The notes: generated by a model not told the origin, from the sequence alone. 64,000 nt of DNA from Pseudomonas khorasanensis (GCF_014268505.2 NZ_JABWQP020000001.1:930001-994000), one strand, 5' to 3'; counted from the first letter of the stretch, positions 20,828-31,538 are shown. Numbers and translations: made by a program.

Positions 20828-22258
20828 TCAACGATTCATCGGCGCCACAAACCGGCTCTTCGCCACGCTGTAGATGTGCGGCTCATCGCTGTCACTGATC
20901 CTGAAGCTCAACGTCTGCGAACTGCTCGCCGGCCGCTCGGTGGTCATCGCCACCGATACCGGCACATCCACGATCTCCCCCGGTGCCAGGCTCAGCAGGG
21001 TTTTGCCATGCAACTCAAATCCCTCGCCGTCAACCAGACTCAACCGGTAATCCTGCCGCTGCTGGGTCTTGTTGATCACCTTGAGCGAGTAAATGTTTTC
21101 GATTTGGCCCTCCGCATTTTCGCGGAACAACCCTCGATCCTTGGTCACGTCCAGCGACACCATTGGCCGCTCGACCAAGGCCAAAGCCAATGCGCCGATC
21201 ATCACCAGCAACACGGCCGTGTAGCCGATCAGGCGTGGGCGCAGCAGATGGGTTTTGCTGCCCTGCAATTCGCGCTCGGAACTGTAGCGGATCAGGCCGC
21301 GCGGGTAATGCATTTTGTCCATGATCGAATCGCAGGCATCGATGCAGGCCGCGCAGCCGATGCACTCCATCTGCAAACCGTCACGGATGTCGATGCCGGT
21401 GGGACAAACCTGCACGCACAGCTGGCAGTCGATGCAATCGCCCAGACCCGCTTCCACCGGACTGACATCGCGCTTGCGCGGGCCACGGCTTTCGCCACGG
21501 GCGACGTCGTAGGCGATGGTCAGGGTGTCCTTGTCGAACATCACGCTCTGGAACCGCGCATACGGGCACATGTGCATGCACACCGCCTCGCGCAGCCAGC
21601 CGGCGTTGATGTACGTGGCGGCGGTAAAAAACAGCACCCAGAACAGACTGACCCCGCCAATTTGCAGGGTCAGGAGTTCTTCGGCCAGCGGGCGGATTGG
21701 CGTGAAATAGCCGACGAAGGTCAGGCCGGTCATCACGCTGATCGCCAGCCACAACGTGTGTTTGGCGGCGCGGCGGGCCAGTTTGTTCAGGCTCCAGGGC
21801 GCGGCTTGCAGTTTGATCCGCTGGTTGCGCTCGCCTTCGGTGATTTTCTCGCACCACATGAAGATCCAGGTCCAGGAACTCTGCGGACAGGTGTATCCGC
21901 ACCAGACCCGACCGGCGAAAACGGTGATGGCGAAAAGACCGAACGCGGCAATGATCAGCAGCGCCGAGAGCAGAATGAAATCCTGCGGCCAGAAGGTCGC
22001 GCCGAAGATGTGAAACTTGCTTTCGGAAAGATCCCAGAGCACCGCCTGACGACCGCCCCAATTGAGCCACACGGTGCCGAAGAACAATACGAAGAGGACT
22101 CCCGCGCCGCTCAGGCGCAGGTTACGAAACAGGCCGGTGAAGCTGCGAGTGTGAATCTGGTTGTCAGTGAACCTGGTCGTCGCCTTGAGTGGGCGCGCAG
22201 GCACGCTTTTAATGGTTGGAGTCGCTTCTACGGTTCGGACGGGGATTTGTTCGCTCAT
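20828..22258 (-). CDS. ccoG: Cytochrome c oxidase accessory protein CcoG (FixG/RdxA-type), 476 aa
   Basis: Polyferredoxin needed for copper delivery and assembly of cbb3-type oxidase. It has several membrane helices (GAGVLFVLFFGTVWLNW; FILLSALLIIAAFGLFAITVF) and conserved Cys motifs CGYTCPQSSW, CMHMCPYAR, then two 4Fe-4S motifs CIDCQLCVQVCP and CIGCAACIDACD. The C-terminal FixG immunoglobulin-like domain follows (ENIYSLKVINKTQQRQDY ...). The start at 22258 (MSEQIPVRTVEATP) is preferred over one eight residues earlier. ccoG normally sits beside ccoNOQP; here no oxidase genes adjoin it. Confidence 0.95.
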   Translation of the reverse strand: MSEQIPVRTVEATPTIKSVPARPLKATTRFTDNQIHTRSFTGLFRNLRLSGAGVLFVLFFGTVWLNWGGRQAVLWDLSESKFHIFGATFWPQDFILLSALLIIAAFGLFAITVFAGRVWCGYTCPQSSWTWIFMWCEKITEGERNQRIKLQAAPWSLNKLARRAAKHTLWLAISVMTGLTFVGYFTPIRPLAEELLTLQIGGVSLFWVLFFTAATYINAGWLREAVCMHMCPYARFQSVMFDKDTLTIAYDVARGESRGPRKRDVSPVEAGLGDCIDCQLCVQVCPTGIDIRDGLQMECIGCAACIDACDSIMDKMHYPRGLIRYSSERELQGSKTHLLRPRLIGYTAVLLVMIGALALALVERPMVSLDVTKDRGLFRENAEGQIENIYSLKVINKTQQRQDYRLSLVDGEGFELHGKTLLSLAPGEIVDVPVSVAMTTERPASSSQTLSFRISDSDEPHIYSVAKSRFVAPMNR

Positions 22259-22453
22259 GGTCGTTTGCTCATCAGCCTCCATCAGGCCGATGAACTATGA
22301 CCGTGCATCTGTTTGCATAACAGACTCAGCTCTTGCAATAAAAAGCGGATCAGATGCGGTTTCGCATAACGCCTGCGACAACTTGAAGCAACTTGCCGAA
22401 TGAGGCGCAAACGGCTAACGCAGGCGCTTGCGCGGGGTGTTGATCAGGGTCAG

Positions 22454-22702
22454 TCAAATCACCGAATCACCCGTGTCTGCTTTCACGTGTTCACGACCGT
22501 CCCTGGCTCCGGCGACGGTCAAGGCGTCGGCTTCTGCTTCGGTGATGTAGACCCGTTTGCCTTCTATCTCCACGAACGACATGGCTCTTTCGCTATCCGT
22601 CAGGACTTCCAGGGTGTCGCAGATGCGAATTTCCTCGCCATGTTCAACGGTGAAAAAACAGACTTTTTGCTCGGGGTTGGATTCGTCGATTCGAACGGGC
22701 AT
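22454..22702 (-). CDS. Small DUF3203-like protein, 82 aa
   Basis: Small soluble acidic protein (MPVRIDESNPEQKVCFFTVEHG ... AEADALTVAGARDGREHVK). The N-terminus MPVRID and the ITEAEADALTVAGARD segment resemble the Pseudomonas-restricted DUF3203 family, recalled from family knowledge and not checked. It has a good ribosome binding site (AAAGGAACTGCCGCC). There is no signal peptide or membrane segment and only one Cys. Function unknown. It is monocistronic, upstream of ccoG on the same strand. Confidence 0.75.
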   Translation of the reverse strand: MPVRIDESNPEQKVCFFTVEHGEEIRICDTLEVLTDSERAMSFVEIEGKRVYITEAEADALTVAGARDGREHVKADTGDSVI

Positions 22703-22825
22703 GGCGGCAGTTCCTTTAATCCGGGGGGCAGCTCTTTAGGAAGCGCAACGCGGCAATCGTTCTGCGCAACCGATTAATGGTCAGCGTTGTCCATCGTTCA
22801 TCAAACCAATAACAAGGACTGGACG

Positions 22826-23338
22826 ATGGAAGACTGGTGGGACGAAGTGTGGACAACCCTGCAGGCGGAATTCGCCGATATCGGCGACGCGTCGCAAATG
22901 ACCCGCATCACCGTGCGCCTGTTGATGGCGGCGATTCTTGGCGGGATTCTCGGCTTCGAGCGCGAGCATAAGGGCAAGGCTGCAGGCGTGCGTACGCACA
23001 TGCTGGTGGCGCTGGGGGCGGCGCTGTTTGTGCTGGTGCCGCAGACGTCCGGGGCGGAGTCCGATGCCATGAGCCGCGTGCTTCAGGGCGTGATCGCCGG
23101 GATCGGCTTTCTCGGCGCAGGCACTATTCTGAAAAATCAGCAAGGCGAAGAAGCCCATGTCCAGGGCCTGACCACCGCTGCGGGGTTATGGATGACGGCT
23201 GCGATTGGCGTGGCGGCGGGCCTGGGTAGGGAAGCGACGGCATTGCTCAGCACCATTCTGGCGCTGGCGATCTTTAGCGTGATGCCTTACGTGGTGAGGG
23301 TATTCGAGAAAGATGTCGAGAAGAACGACAAGCTCTAG
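22826..23338 (+). CDS. MgtC/SapB-family inner-membrane protein, 170 aa
   Basis: Four to five membrane helices and the family signature GFEREHKGKAAGVRTHMLVALGAALFVLV (shown across residues about 41-69), then GIGFLGAGTILKNQQGEEAHVQGLTTAAGLWMTAAIGVAAGLG. MgtC relatives modulate F1Fo-ATPase or Mg2+-limitation responses; this one lacks the long C-terminal ACT-like domain of virulence MgtC and so belongs to the short SapB type. The ATG at 22826 (MEDWWDEVW) follows AAGGA and is preferred over 22787. It ends at a convergent hairpin shared with the next small gene. Confidence 0.85.
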   Translation: MEDWWDEVWTTLQAEFADIGDASQMTRITVRLLMAAILGGILGFEREHKGKAAGVRTHMLVALGAALFVLVPQTSGAESDAMSRVLQGVIAGIGFLGAGTILKNQQGEEAHVQGLTTAAGLWMTAAIGVAAGLGREATALLSTILALAIFSVMPYVVRVFEKDVEKNDKL

Positions 23339-23357
23339 CGCACGGATCGTCCCCGAC

Positions 23358-23390
23358 TGATCGCTCCCACGCTCTGCGTGGGAACGATCA
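23358..23390. repeat. Single palindromic repeat, second family (CCCACGC-TCT-GCGTGGG)
   Basis: Near-perfect 15-bp inverted repeat TGATCGCTCCCACGC / GCGTGGGAACGATCA with a TCT loop and one mismatch. It belongs to the same family as 25796-25903 and 36577-36680, distinct from the GAGCGAGCCTGCTCGC REP. It lies between convergent genes and could serve as a bidirectional terminator. Confidence 0.85.
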
Positions 23391-23422
23391 GAACATCATG
23401 TGTTGGACAGGTAACGAATGTG

Positions 23423-23581
23423 TCAGACGACCACCGGCGGCATCGTACTCGGCGGTTCTTCCTTGGGCGGTGGCGTGGTGCCGGGTGGCTCCTGCTCAGG
23501 GACCGGTGGCGGCTCGGTCTCCGGCAGGGTGGGTTTGTCGATGTTCGGATCGGGCGTTTCCGCCGGGATCGGGATGCTCAT
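23423..23581 (-). CDS. Small proline-rich protein, 52 aa
   Basis: The sequence starts MSIPIPAETPDPNIDKPTLP and continues with Glu/Pro repeats (ETEPPPVPEQEPPG, TTPPPKEEPPST) to MPPVVV. The frame is supported by a strong ribosome binding site (GGAGGTCATTAG) before the ATG at 23581. Composition (about 40% Pro, no aromatic or Cys residues) indicates a disordered peptide. Similar short Pro-rich proteins are common in fluorescens-group pseudomonads, as far as I recall; no function is known. Confidence 0.75.
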   Translation of the reverse strand: MSIPIPAETPDPNIDKPTLPETEPPPVPEQEPPGTTPPPKEEPPSTMPPVVV

Positions 23582-23679
23582 CTAATGACCTCCGTGTGGC
23601 ACATGGCGTGAGAAGTGCTTAAGTGGATTGACCCGTTGACGGTTAATTCGATCCGCCTGGCGTCTTGATAATTTCATCT

Positions 23680-23707
23680 GAACTTTTCCCCGCGCCGGTT
23701 GCTCGGA
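23680..23707 (+). promoter_or_regulatory. Candidate AlgU (sigma-22, RpoE-like) promoter of glgE
   Basis: GAACTT at 23680-23685, a 17-base spacer, and TCGGA at 23703-23707, against the AlgU consensus GAACTT-N16/17-TCtgA. The -35 is a perfect match and the -10 is 4 of 5. It lies about 90 bases before the glgE start, on the right strand and in a gene-free stretch. Osmotic and envelope stress control of trehalose genes by AlgU is known in pseudomonads. Confidence 0.65.
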
Positions 23708-23797
23708 ACCTTAGTGAGTTCATGACCGGGCCGGCGCTTGGTCGCCAATCCCGTTCCGGCACAAGAGCGTCCTTGGGGCGTTAAGGAGAGATGCTCA

Positions 23798-25795
23798 ATG
23801 ACTGCTGAAAGACCTTCAGAGCCAAGTTACAACCCGCACATGCCGCTGTCGCAGGCGTTGCTGCTGCCACGTATCGTGATCGAAAACACCATGCCGACCC
23901 TCGACGGGGGCCAGTTCGCCGCCAAATCCATTGCCGGGCGCGAGGTGGTGGTGACCAGCAAAGTCTTTGCCGACGGCCACGAAAAGCTCGCCGTGCGCAT
24001 CCGCTGGCGCGAAGAGGGTCAGGAGACCTGGCAAACCGAGGTGATGTCCGATCAAGGCAATAACACCTGGAAAGGCCAGTTCCGTCCCGAGGAACAGGGC
24101 CGCTATCTGTATTGCATCGAAGCGTGGATCGACCATTTCGCCAGTTTCCAGTACGAACTGGAGAAGAAGCACAACGCTTCGGTGCCGGTTTCCCTGGAGT
24201 TGCAGGAAGGCCGAACCATGGTGCAACAAGCCGCCGAACGCAGTGAAGGCCAACTGAGCGAACAGCTCGCCGCGCTGCACCATGAATTGTCCGGCCTGCT
24301 CGAAACCGAGCAGGTCGCGCTGTTTCTGCACTCACGCAGTGCAGAGCTGATGGCCCAGGCCGACCACCGCGCCTACCTGAGCGTCAGCGCGGAGTTCCCG
24401 ATGGACGTCGAACGTGAGCTGGCCGAATTCGCCAGTTGGTATGAGCTGTTTCCCCGCTCGATCACGGACGACCCCAACCGCCACGGCACCTTTAACGACG
24501 TGCACTCACGGCTGCCGATGATTCAGGACATGGGTTTCGACGTGCTGTATTTCACGCCGATCCATCCGATTGGTCGCGCCCACCGCAAGGGCCGCAACAA
24601 TTCGCTGACCGCCGGCCCGGATGATCCGGGCAGCCCTTATGCGATTGGCAGCGAGGAGGGCGGTCACGAGGCGATTCACTCGCAGCTCGGCACCCGCGAG
24701 GACTTTCGCAGACTGGTGGCCGCCGCCGCCGATCATGGCCTGGAAATCGCCCTCGACTTCGCCATCCAGTGTTCGCAGGATCACCCGTGGCTCAAGGAGC
24801 ATCCGGGCTGGTTCAACTGGCGCCCCGACGGCACGATCAAATACGCCGAGAACCCGCCAAAGAAATACCAGGACATCGTCAACGTCGATTTCTATGCGCC
24901 GGATGCGATCCCCAGCCTGTGGGTCGAGCTGCGTGACATCGTCGTGGGTTGGGTCAAGGAAGGCGTGAAGATCTTTCGCGTCGACAACCCGCACACCAAG
25001 CCGCTGCCGTTCTGGCAATGGCTGATCGCCGATGTGCGCACCTTGTACCCCGAAGTGATTTTCCTCGCCGAAGCGTTCACCACGCCGGCGATGATGGCAC
25101 GCCTGGGCAAGGTCGGTTATTCGCAGAGCTACACCTATTTCACCTGGCGCAATAACAAGGCCGAGCTGGCCGAGTATTTCACCGAACTGAATCAATCGCC
25201 GTGGCGCGAATGCTACCGGCCGAACTTCTTCGTCAACACGCCGGACATCAACCCGGCGTTCCTGCACGAGTCAGGGCGTCCCGGTTTTCTCATCCGCGCC
25301 GCTCTGGCGACCATGGGCTCGGGCCTGTGGGGCATGTATTCCGGTTTCGAACTGTGCGAATCGGCGCCGGTGCCGGGCAAAGAGGAATACCTGAATTCGG
25401 AAAAGTACGAGATCCGTGTCCGCGACTTCACCGCGCCCGGCAACATCATTGCCGAGATTGCCCAGCTCAATCGCATCCGCCGACAGAATCCGGCGCTGCA
25501 CACGCATCTGGGCCTGAAGATCTACAACGTCTGGAACGACAACATTTTGTACTTCGGTAAACGCAGCGCCGATGGCAGTAATTTCATTCTGGTCGCTGTC
25601 AGCCTCGATCCGCATAACGTTCAGGAAGCGAATTTCGAGCTGCCGTTGTGGGAAATGGGCCTGCCGGACGACGCCACGACCCATGGCGAGGACCTGATGA
25701 ATGGGCATCGCTGGGACTGGTACGGCAAATACCAGTTCATGCGCATTGACCCGGCTTATCAGCCGTTTGGCATTTGGCGGATTACCGCTACGTAA
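23798..25795 (+). CDS. glgE: Alpha-1,4-glucan:maltose-1-phosphate maltosyltransferase GlgE, 665 aa
   Basis: GH13_3 enzyme that extends alpha-1,4-glucan with maltosyl units from maltose-1-phosphate. It starts at 23798 (MTAERPSEPSYNPHMPLSQA) behind AAGGAGAG; an upstream ATG at 23738 lacks support. The N-terminal beta-sandwich and helical dimer region are followed by the GH13 barrel with WYELFPRS, the nucleophile Asp396 in IFRVDNPHTK and acid/base Glu425 in FLAEAFT; the numbering is close to the S. coelicolor enzyme (D394/E423). It is first in a three-gene unit with the fused TreS-maltokinase and GlgB, separated from treS by a repeat. Confidence 0.97.
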   Translation: MTAERPSEPSYNPHMPLSQALLLPRIVIENTMPTLDGGQFAAKSIAGREVVVTSKVFADGHEKLAVRIRWREEGQETWQTEVMSDQGNNTWKGQFRPEEQGRYLYCIEAWIDHFASFQYELEKKHNASVPVSLELQEGRTMVQQAAERSEGQLSEQLAALHHELSGLLETEQVALFLHSRSAELMAQADHRAYLSVSAEFPMDVERELAEFASWYELFPRSITDDPNRHGTFNDVHSRLPMIQDMGFDVLYFTPIHPIGRAHRKGRNNSLTAGPDDPGSPYAIGSEEGGHEAIHSQLGTREDFRRLVAAAADHGLEIALDFAIQCSQDHPWLKEHPGWFNWRPDGTIKYAENPPKKYQDIVNVDFYAPDAIPSLWVELRDIVVGWVKEGVKIFRVDNPHTKPLPFWQWLIADVRTLYPEVIFLAEAFTTPAMMARLGKVGYSQSYTYFTWRNNKAELAEYFTELNQSPWRECYRPNFFVNTPDINPAFLHESGRPGFLIRAALATMGSGLWGMYSGFELCESAPVPGKEEYLNSEKYEIRVRDFTAPGNIIAEIAQLNRIRRQNPALHTHLGLKIYNVWNDNILYFGKRSADGSNFILVAVSLDPHNVQEANFELPLWEMGLPDDATTHGEDLMNGHRWDWYGKYQFMRIDPAYQPFGIWRITAT

Positions 25796-25903
25796 TGATC
25801 GTTCCCACGCTCTGCGTGGGAATGCATCCCGGGACGCTCCGCGTCCCAAAGCGGACGCAGAGCGTCCAAGGCGGCATTCCCACGCAGAGCGTGGGAACGA
25901 TCG
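25796..25903. repeat. Nested palindromic repeat, second family, between glgE and treS
   Basis: The outer arms TGATCGTTCCCACGCTCTGC and GCAGAGCGTGGGAACGATCG enclose a second inverted pair (GGGACGCTCCGCGTCCC ... GGACGCAGAGCGTCC). The element begins directly at the glgE stop codon. Confidence 0.9.
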
Positions 25904-25941
25904 TCTTGGGACGCCCATAAAGTATTCAACAGGAGTTCCAC

Positions 25942-28900
25942 ATGGCGAAGAAACCCAAGGCAGCCGCCTTCATCAAAGACCCGCTCTGGTACAAGGACGC
26001 GGTGATCTATCAGGTTCACGTCAAATCGTTTTTCGACTCCAATAATGACGGGATCGGCGACTTTCCCGGTTTGATCGCCAAACTCGATTACATCGCCGAT
26101 CTTGGCGTCAACACCATCTGGCTCCTGCCGTTCTATCCCTCGCCACGACGTGACGACGGCTACGACATTGCCGAATACCGTGGCGTGCACAGCGACTACG
26201 GCACGATGGCCGATGCCAAGCGGTTTATTGCCGAAGCGCACAAGCGAGGGCTGCGGGTTATCACCGAGCTGGTCATCAATCACACCTCAGACCAGCACCC
26301 GTGGTTCCAGCGAGCACGCAAGGCAAAACCCGGCTCGGCGGCTCGGGATTTTTACGTGTGGTCCGATGACGACCAGAAGTATGACGGCACGCGCATCATC
26401 TTCCTCGACACCGAGAAGTCCAACTGGACCTGGGACCCGGTCGCCGGCCAGTATTTCTGGCACCGTTTCTATTCGCACCAGCCGGATCTGAACTTCGACA
26501 ATCCGCAAGTCATGAAGGCCGTGCTGTCGGTGATGCGCTACTGGCTGGACATGGGCATCGACGGCCTGCGTCTGGACGCCATCCCGTATCTGATCGAGCG
26601 CGATGGCACCAACAACGAAAACCTGCCCGAGACACACGACGTTCTCAAGCAGATTCGCGCCGAGATCGACGCCAATTACCCAGACCGAATGTTGCTGGCC
26701 GAAGCCAATCAATGGCCGGAAGACACGCAGCTGTATTTCGGCGACACCGATGCGGCGGGCCTCAACGGCGACGAATGCCACATGGCCTTTCATTTCCCGT
26801 TGATGCCGCGCATGTACATGGCGCTGGCTCAGGAAGACCGTTTCCCCATCACCGATATTCTGCGTCAGACGCCGGAAATCCCTGCCAACTGTCAGTGGGC
26901 GATTTTCCTGCGCAACCACGATGAGCTGACCCTTGAGATGGTCACTGACCGCGAGCGCGATTATCTGTGGAATTACTACGCGGCTGACCGTCGCGCGCGC
27001 ATCAACCTCGGGATCCGTCGGCGTCTCGCTCCGCTGATGGAGCGCGACCGCCGGCGCATCGAACTGCTCAACAGTCTGCTGCTGTCGATGCCCGGCACGC
27101 CGACGCTGTATTACGGCGACGAAATCGGCATGGGCGACAACATCTATCTCGGCGACCGCGACGGGGTGCGCACGCCGATGCAGTGGTCGATCGACCGCAA
27201 TGGCGGGTTCTCCCGCGCCGATCCGGCAAGCCTGGTGCTGCCGCCGATCATGGACCCGTTGTATGGCTACCAGTCGGTCAACGTCGAAACCCAGTCTGGC
27301 GATCCACACTCGCTGCTGAACTGGACACGGCGTCTGCTCGCGGTGCGTAAACAGTCCAAGGCCTTTGGGCGCGGGACACTGAAAATGCTCTCGCCGACCA
27401 ACCGTCGTGTGCTGGCTTATACCCGCGAATACACCGACGCTGACGGCAAGCACGAAATCATCCTGTGCGTGGCCAACGTCTCGCGCAGTGCGCAGGCGGT
27501 CGAACTGGACCTGTCGGCCTACGTCGGTATGGTGCCTGTCGAAATGCTCGGCGGTAACGCGTTTCCGCCGATCGGCCAGTTGAATTTCCTCCTGACCCTG
27601 GCGCCGTACGGTTTCTACTGGTTCGCCCTGGCAGCAGAAAATCAAATGCCGAGCTGGCACGTCGAGCCGGCGCAAAGCCTGCCGGACTTCACCACGCTGG
27701 TGCTGAAAAAACGCATGGAAGAGCTGCTCGAAGCGCCGTCGCGCACGACGCTGGAACAAAGCATCCTGCCGAGCTGGCTGCAAAACCGCCGCTGGTTCGC
27801 CGGCAAGGATGCTGCGATCGACAAAGTGCATGTTGCCTATGGCGTGCGTTTCGGCGATGCGCAGCACCCTGTGTTGCTCAGCGAGATCGAAGTCACCAGC
27901 GGTGGTTTGACCAGCCGCTATCAACTGCCGTTTGGCTTTATTGCCGAGGATCACGTCGGCCCGCCGTTGCCACAGCAACTCGCGTTGTCGCGGGTGCGTC
28001 GCGTGCGTCAGGTCGGGTTGATCACTGATGCGTTCAGCCTCGAAACCTTCGTCCGTGCCGTGCTGGAAGGCATGCAGAACAACGCTGTGCTGGAATCGGT
28101 CGAAGGCGAGATCCGCTTCGAACAGACGCCGCATCTGGAAAAACTCGGCCTGGGCGCCGAGTCGGATGTGCGCTACCTGTCCGCCGAGCAATCGAATAGT
28201 TCGGTGGTCATTGGCAACAGCCTGGTACTTAAGCTGATACGTAAAGTCGCTTCTGGCGTACACCCGGAACTGGAGATGAGCGCTTACCTGACCGAGGCCG
28301 GGTTTGCCAATATCTCTCCACTGATGGGCTCGGTGATTCGTCGCGACGCACAGGGTGAAGACAATCTGTTGATGATTGCCCAAGGCTATCTGAGCAATCA
28401 GGGTGACGCGTGGGAATGGACGCAAAACAACCTTGAACGGGCGCTGCGCGACGAGTTGGCCGATGCCGTCTCGGAACAGGAGCAGCACTACAACGCATTG
28501 GGCGAGCTGAAGGACTTCGCCGGTATGCTCGGGCAGCGGCTGGGCGAGATGCATCAGATGCTCGCGGCGCCTACCGACAATGCCGACTTCGCTGCGCAAG
28601 TGTCGTCAAGCAAAGACATGCAGGCCACTGGCAAAGACGTCACTGCGCAGGTCGAACGCGCGCTCAAGCTGCTCAAGGAACATCAGGGCGAACTGAACGC
28701 GGCGGATCAGAAACTGGTCAAGCGTCTGCTCGACGAGAAGAAAACCATCCTCGCCCATGTGCAGGACCTGGCGAAGAAAGCCACGGGCGGTTTGCGCATT
28801 CGTGTGCACGGCGACCTGCATTTGGGCCAGGTGCTGGTGATCAAGGGCGACGCCTACCTGATCGACTTCGAGGGCGAACCGGCGCGGCCGCTGAGCGAGC

Positions 28901-29283
28901 GGCGCGGCAAGCACAGCCCGTACAAAGATGTCAGCGGCGTGCTGCGCTCGTTCGATTACGCAGCGGCGATGACGATCAACGTGCACAACGTTGACAACAG
29001 CCCTGAAGCCGAAGCGGCGCGCAAACGGGTCGCCGAGCGCTACCTGCGCGAAGCCCGCGAGGCATTTGTGCAGGCATATCGCGAGGCGGCAGCTAGTCTT
29101 GAGCATGCTTGGCAGGATCCCGAGGGGGCGGACGCCGCGCTGGCGTTGTTCGGCCTGGAAAAAGCGGCCTATGAAGTGGCCTATGAAGCCGAAAACCGTC
29201 CGACGTGGCTGCCCGTGCCTTTGCACGGTTTGTATGGATTATTGACAGGGCTTAAACCCTTTTCCGATCTTGGTGGAGAGTAG
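25942..29283 (+). CDS. treS: Trehalose synthase-maltokinase fusion (TreS-Pep2), 1113 aa
   Basis: Bifunctional protein making maltose-1-phosphate for GlgE. Residues 1 to about 545 are the GH13_16 trehalose synthase/isomerase ([20 protein letters not shown], nucleophile Asp212 in [10 protein letters not shown], acid/base Glu254 in [23 protein letters not shown]). Residues from about 560 to the end are the maltokinase ([15 protein letters not shown] region LKLIRKV, catalytic loop HGDLHLGQ with Asp958, Mg site LIDFEGEP with Asp975). Fusion of these two is common in pseudomonads, while mycobacteria make two proteins held in a complex. Ribosome binding site CAGGAG. The stop is two bases before the glgB start. 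Confidence 0.97.
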   Translation: MAKKPKAAAFIKDPLWYKDAVIYQVHVKSFFDSNNDGIGDFPGLIAKLDYIADLGVNTIWLLPFYPSPRRDDGYDIAEYRGVHSDYGTMADAKRFIAEAHKRGLRVITELVINHTSDQHPWFQRARKAKPGSAARDFYVWSDDDQKYDGTRIIFLDTEKSNWTWDPVAGQYFWHRFYSHQPDLNFDNPQVMKAVLSVMRYWLDMGIDGLRLDAIPYLIERDGTNNENLPETHDVLKQIRAEIDANYPDRMLLAEANQWPEDTQLYFGDTDAAGLNGDECHMAFHFPLMPRMYMALAQEDRFPITDILRQTPEIPANCQWAIFLRNHDELTLEMVTDRERDYLWNYYAADRRARINLGIRRRLAPLMERDRRRIELLNSLLLSMPGTPTLYYGDEIGMGDNIYLGDRDGVRTPMQWSIDRNGGFSRADPASLVLPPIMDPLYGYQSVNVETQSGDPHSLLNWTRRLLAVRKQSKAFGRGTLKMLSPTNRRVLAYTREYTDADGKHEIILCVANVSRSAQAVELDLSAYVGMVPVEMLGGNAFPPIGQLNFLLTLAPYGFYWFALAAENQMPSWHVEPAQSLPDFTTLVLKKRMEELLEAPSRTTLEQSILPSWLQNRRWFAGKDAAIDKVHVAYGVRFGDAQHPVLLSEIEVTSGGLTSRYQLPFGFIAEDHVGPPLPQQLALSRVRRVRQVGLITDAFSLETFVRAVLEGMQNNAVLESVEGEIRFEQTPHLEKLGLGAESDVRYLSAEQSNSSVVIGNSLVLKLIRKVASGVHPELEMSAYLTEAGFANISPLMGSVIRRDAQGEDNLLMIAQGYLSNQGDAWEWTQNNLERALRDELADAVSEQEQHYNALGELKDFAGMLGQRLGEMHQMLAAPTDNADFAAQVSSSKDMQATGKDVTAQVERALKLLKEHQGELNAADQKLVKRLLDEKKTILAHVQDLAKKATGGLRIRVHGDLHLGQVLVIKGDAYLIDFEGEPARPLSERRGKHSPYKDVSGVLRSFDYAAAMTINVHNVDNSPEAEAARKRVAERYLREAREAFVQAYREAAASLEHAWQDPEGADAALALFGLEKAAYEVAYEAENRPTWLPVPLHGLYGLLTGLKPFSDLGGE

Positions 29284-29285
29284 TC

Positions 29286-31517
29286 ATGAGTTTCTCGAAC
29301 AAGGAACAGGGTGTGGTAAATGAAGCATTGTTACCCTCGGCAAGAGACATCGATGCGTTGGTCCGTGCTGAACATCAGGACCCGTTTTCGATTCTGGGCC
29401 CGCACGGCGATGGCGCTGGCGGGCAATTCATCCGGGCTTATCTGCCTGGTGCGCTGAGCGTTGCAGTGCTGGACAAGGACAGCGGCGAGGACATCGGCGC
29501 GTTGGAGATGACCGAAACGCCGGGGCTGTTCGTGGGCCATTTCAATCAGGCCCGACCGTACCTGTTGCGCACGCGCTGGGCCGGGGGCGAGCAGGTCGCT
29601 GAAGATCCTTACAGCTTCGGCCCATTGCTCGGCGAGATGGACCTGTACCTGTTTGCCGAGGGCAATCACCGCGACCTCAGCGCTTGCCTCGGTGCGCAGC
29701 TGAAAACTGTCGATGGCGTTGATGGCGTGCGCTTTGCCGTATGGGCGCCGAATGCCCGGCGCGTGTCGGTGGTGGGCGATTTCAACGTGTGGGACGGCCG
29801 CCGCCATCCAATGCGCCTGCGTCATCCCTCCGGCGTCTGGGAGTTGTTCATTCCGCGCCTGCAAGCGGGGGAGTTGTACAAATACGAAATCCTCGGCGCC
29901 CACGGCATCCTGCCGCTAAAGGCCGACCCGATGGCGCTGGCCACCAGCCTCCCGCCGGACACCGCCTCGAAAGTCGCCGCGCCGCTGCAAATCGATTGGC
30001 ATGATGACGACTGGATGAACGCCCGCCATGACCGGCAGAGCCGTTCCAGACCCTTGTCGATTTACGAGTTGCACGCCGGTTCCTGGCAATGCGAGCTGGA
30101 TGATCTCGGTGAGGTAGCGCGTCAGTACACCTGGCCGGAACTCGCTGAACGCTTGATCCCGTACGTGAAGGAACTGGGCTTCACTCACATCGAACTGATG
30201 CCGATCATGGAGCACCCGTTCGGTGGTTCATGGGGTTATCAACTGCTTTCGCAATTCGCTCCGAGTGCCCGTTACGGCACGCCTGAACAGTTTGCCGAGT
30301 TCGTCAACGCCTGCCACAAAGCCGATATCGGTGTGATCCTCGACTGGGTGCCGGCGCATTTCCCGACCGACACCCACGGGCTGGCCCAATTCGACGGCAC
30401 CGCGCTGTACGAATACGCCAACCCGCTGGAAGGTTTCCACCAGGATTGGGACACGCTGATCTACAACCTCGGCCGCACCGAAGTGCATGGCTACATGCTG
30501 GCGTCGGCACTGCATTGGCTGAAGCATTTCCACATTGATGGGCTACGCGTCGATGCGGTCGCCTCGATGCTTTATCGCGACTACTCGCGCAAGGCCGGCG
30601 AATGGGTGCCTAACCGCCATGGCGGCCGCGAAAACCTGGAAGCGATCGAGTTTCTGCGTCACTTGAACGACGTGGTTGAGCTGGAAGCGCCGGGGGCATT
30701 GGTGATCGCCGAGGAGTCCACTGCATGGCCGGGCGTCAGCCAGAGCACCCAGCAGGGTGGTCTCGGTTTCGCTTACAAGTGGAACATGGGCTGGATGCAC
30801 GATTCGCTGCATTACATTCAGCAGGACCCGGTGTACCGCGCCCATCACCACAATGAACTGAGCTTTGGCCTGGTTTACGCCTGGTCGGAGCGCTTCATTC
30901 TGCCGATCTCCCATGACGAAGTGGTGCACGGCAAGCATTCGCTGATCGACAAGATGCCCGGCGACCGCTGGCAGAAATTCGCCAACCTGCGCGCGTATCT
31001 GAGCTTCATGTGGACCCATCCGGGCAAGAAATTGTTGTTCATGGGCTGCGAGTTTGGGCAGTGGCGCGAGTGGAACCATGATCAGCAGCTCGATTGGTAT
31101 CTGCTGCAGTATTCCGAGCACAAAGGCGTGCAGAAACTGGTTGGCGATCTCAACCGTCTGTATCGCGATGTGCCGGCACTGCACGACCAGGATGATGCGC
31201 CGCAAGGTTTCCAATGGTTGATTGGCGATGATGCGATCAACAGCGTCTATGCGTGGTTGCGTTGGAGCAAGGACGGCTCGCCGGTGCTGGTGGTCGCCAA
31301 CTTCACGCCGGTGCCGCGCGAGGCGTACCGGGTTGGCGTGCCATTTGATGGTCGCTGGGAGGAACTGCTCAACAGTGATGCGGACATTTATGCCGGCTCA
31401 AACTATGGCAACGGCGGCGGGGCGCAGGCCGAAGCAGTCCCAAGCCACGGCCAGGCCTTGTCGCTGGAACTGAACCTGCCACCGTTGGCTGTACTGATCC
31501 TCAAACCGCAGGGCTGA
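29286..31517 (+). CDS. glgB: 1,4-alpha-glucan branching enzyme GlgB, 743 aa
   Basis: Introduces alpha-1,6 branches into the glucan made by GlgE. It has an N1 CBM48-like module ([20 protein letters not shown]), a second CBM48 ([25 protein letters not shown]), the GH13_9 barrel with nucleophile Asp423 in [17 protein letters not shown] and acid/base Glu476 in [24 protein letters not shown], and the C-terminal sheet. Length is that of E. coli GlgB. It is preceded by GGTGGAG inside the treS end, so it is translationally coupled. A REP pair follows the stop. Confidence 0.98.
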   Translation: MSFSNKEQGVVNEALLPSARDIDALVRAEHQDPFSILGPHGDGAGGQFIRAYLPGALSVAVLDKDSGEDIGALEMTETPGLFVGHFNQARPYLLRTRWAGGEQVAEDPYSFGPLLGEMDLYLFAEGNHRDLSACLGAQLKTVDGVDGVRFAVWAPNARRVSVVGDFNVWDGRRHPMRLRHPSGVWELFIPRLQAGELYKYEILGAHGILPLKADPMALATSLPPDTASKVAAPLQIDWHDDDWMNARHDRQSRSRPLSIYELHAGSWQCELDDLGEVARQYTWPELAERLIPYVKELGFTHIELMPIMEHPFGGSWGYQLLSQFAPSARYGTPEQFAEFVNACHKADIGVILDWVPAHFPTDTHGLAQFDGTALYEYANPLEGFHQDWDTLIYNLGRTEVHGYMLASALHWLKHFHIDGLRVDAVASMLYRDYSRKAGEWVPNRHGGRENLEAIEFLRHLNDVVELEAPGALVIAEESTAWPGVSQSTQQGGLGFAYKWNMGWMHDSLHYIQQDPVYRAHHHNELSFGLVYAWSERFILPISHDEVVHGKHSLIDKMPGDRWQKFANLRAYLSFMWTHPGKKLLFMGCEFGQWREWNHDQQLDWYLLQYSEHKGVQKLVGDLNRLYRDVPALHDQDDAPQGFQWLIGDDAINSVYAWLRWSKDGSPVLVVANFTPVPREAYRVGVPFDGRWEELLNSDADIYAGSNYGNGGGAQAEAVPSHGQALSLELNLPPLAVLILKPQG

Positions 31518-31538
31518 TTCAGAACTGCGTCGTTGCGA

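Noticed and set aside
22440..22460. FNR/Anr box upstream of ccoG (TTGATCAGGGTCAGTCAA)
   Set aside because: The half sites do not have the TTGAT-N4-ATCAA spacing, and the site lies at the end of the DUF3203-like gene, about 190 bases from ccoG.
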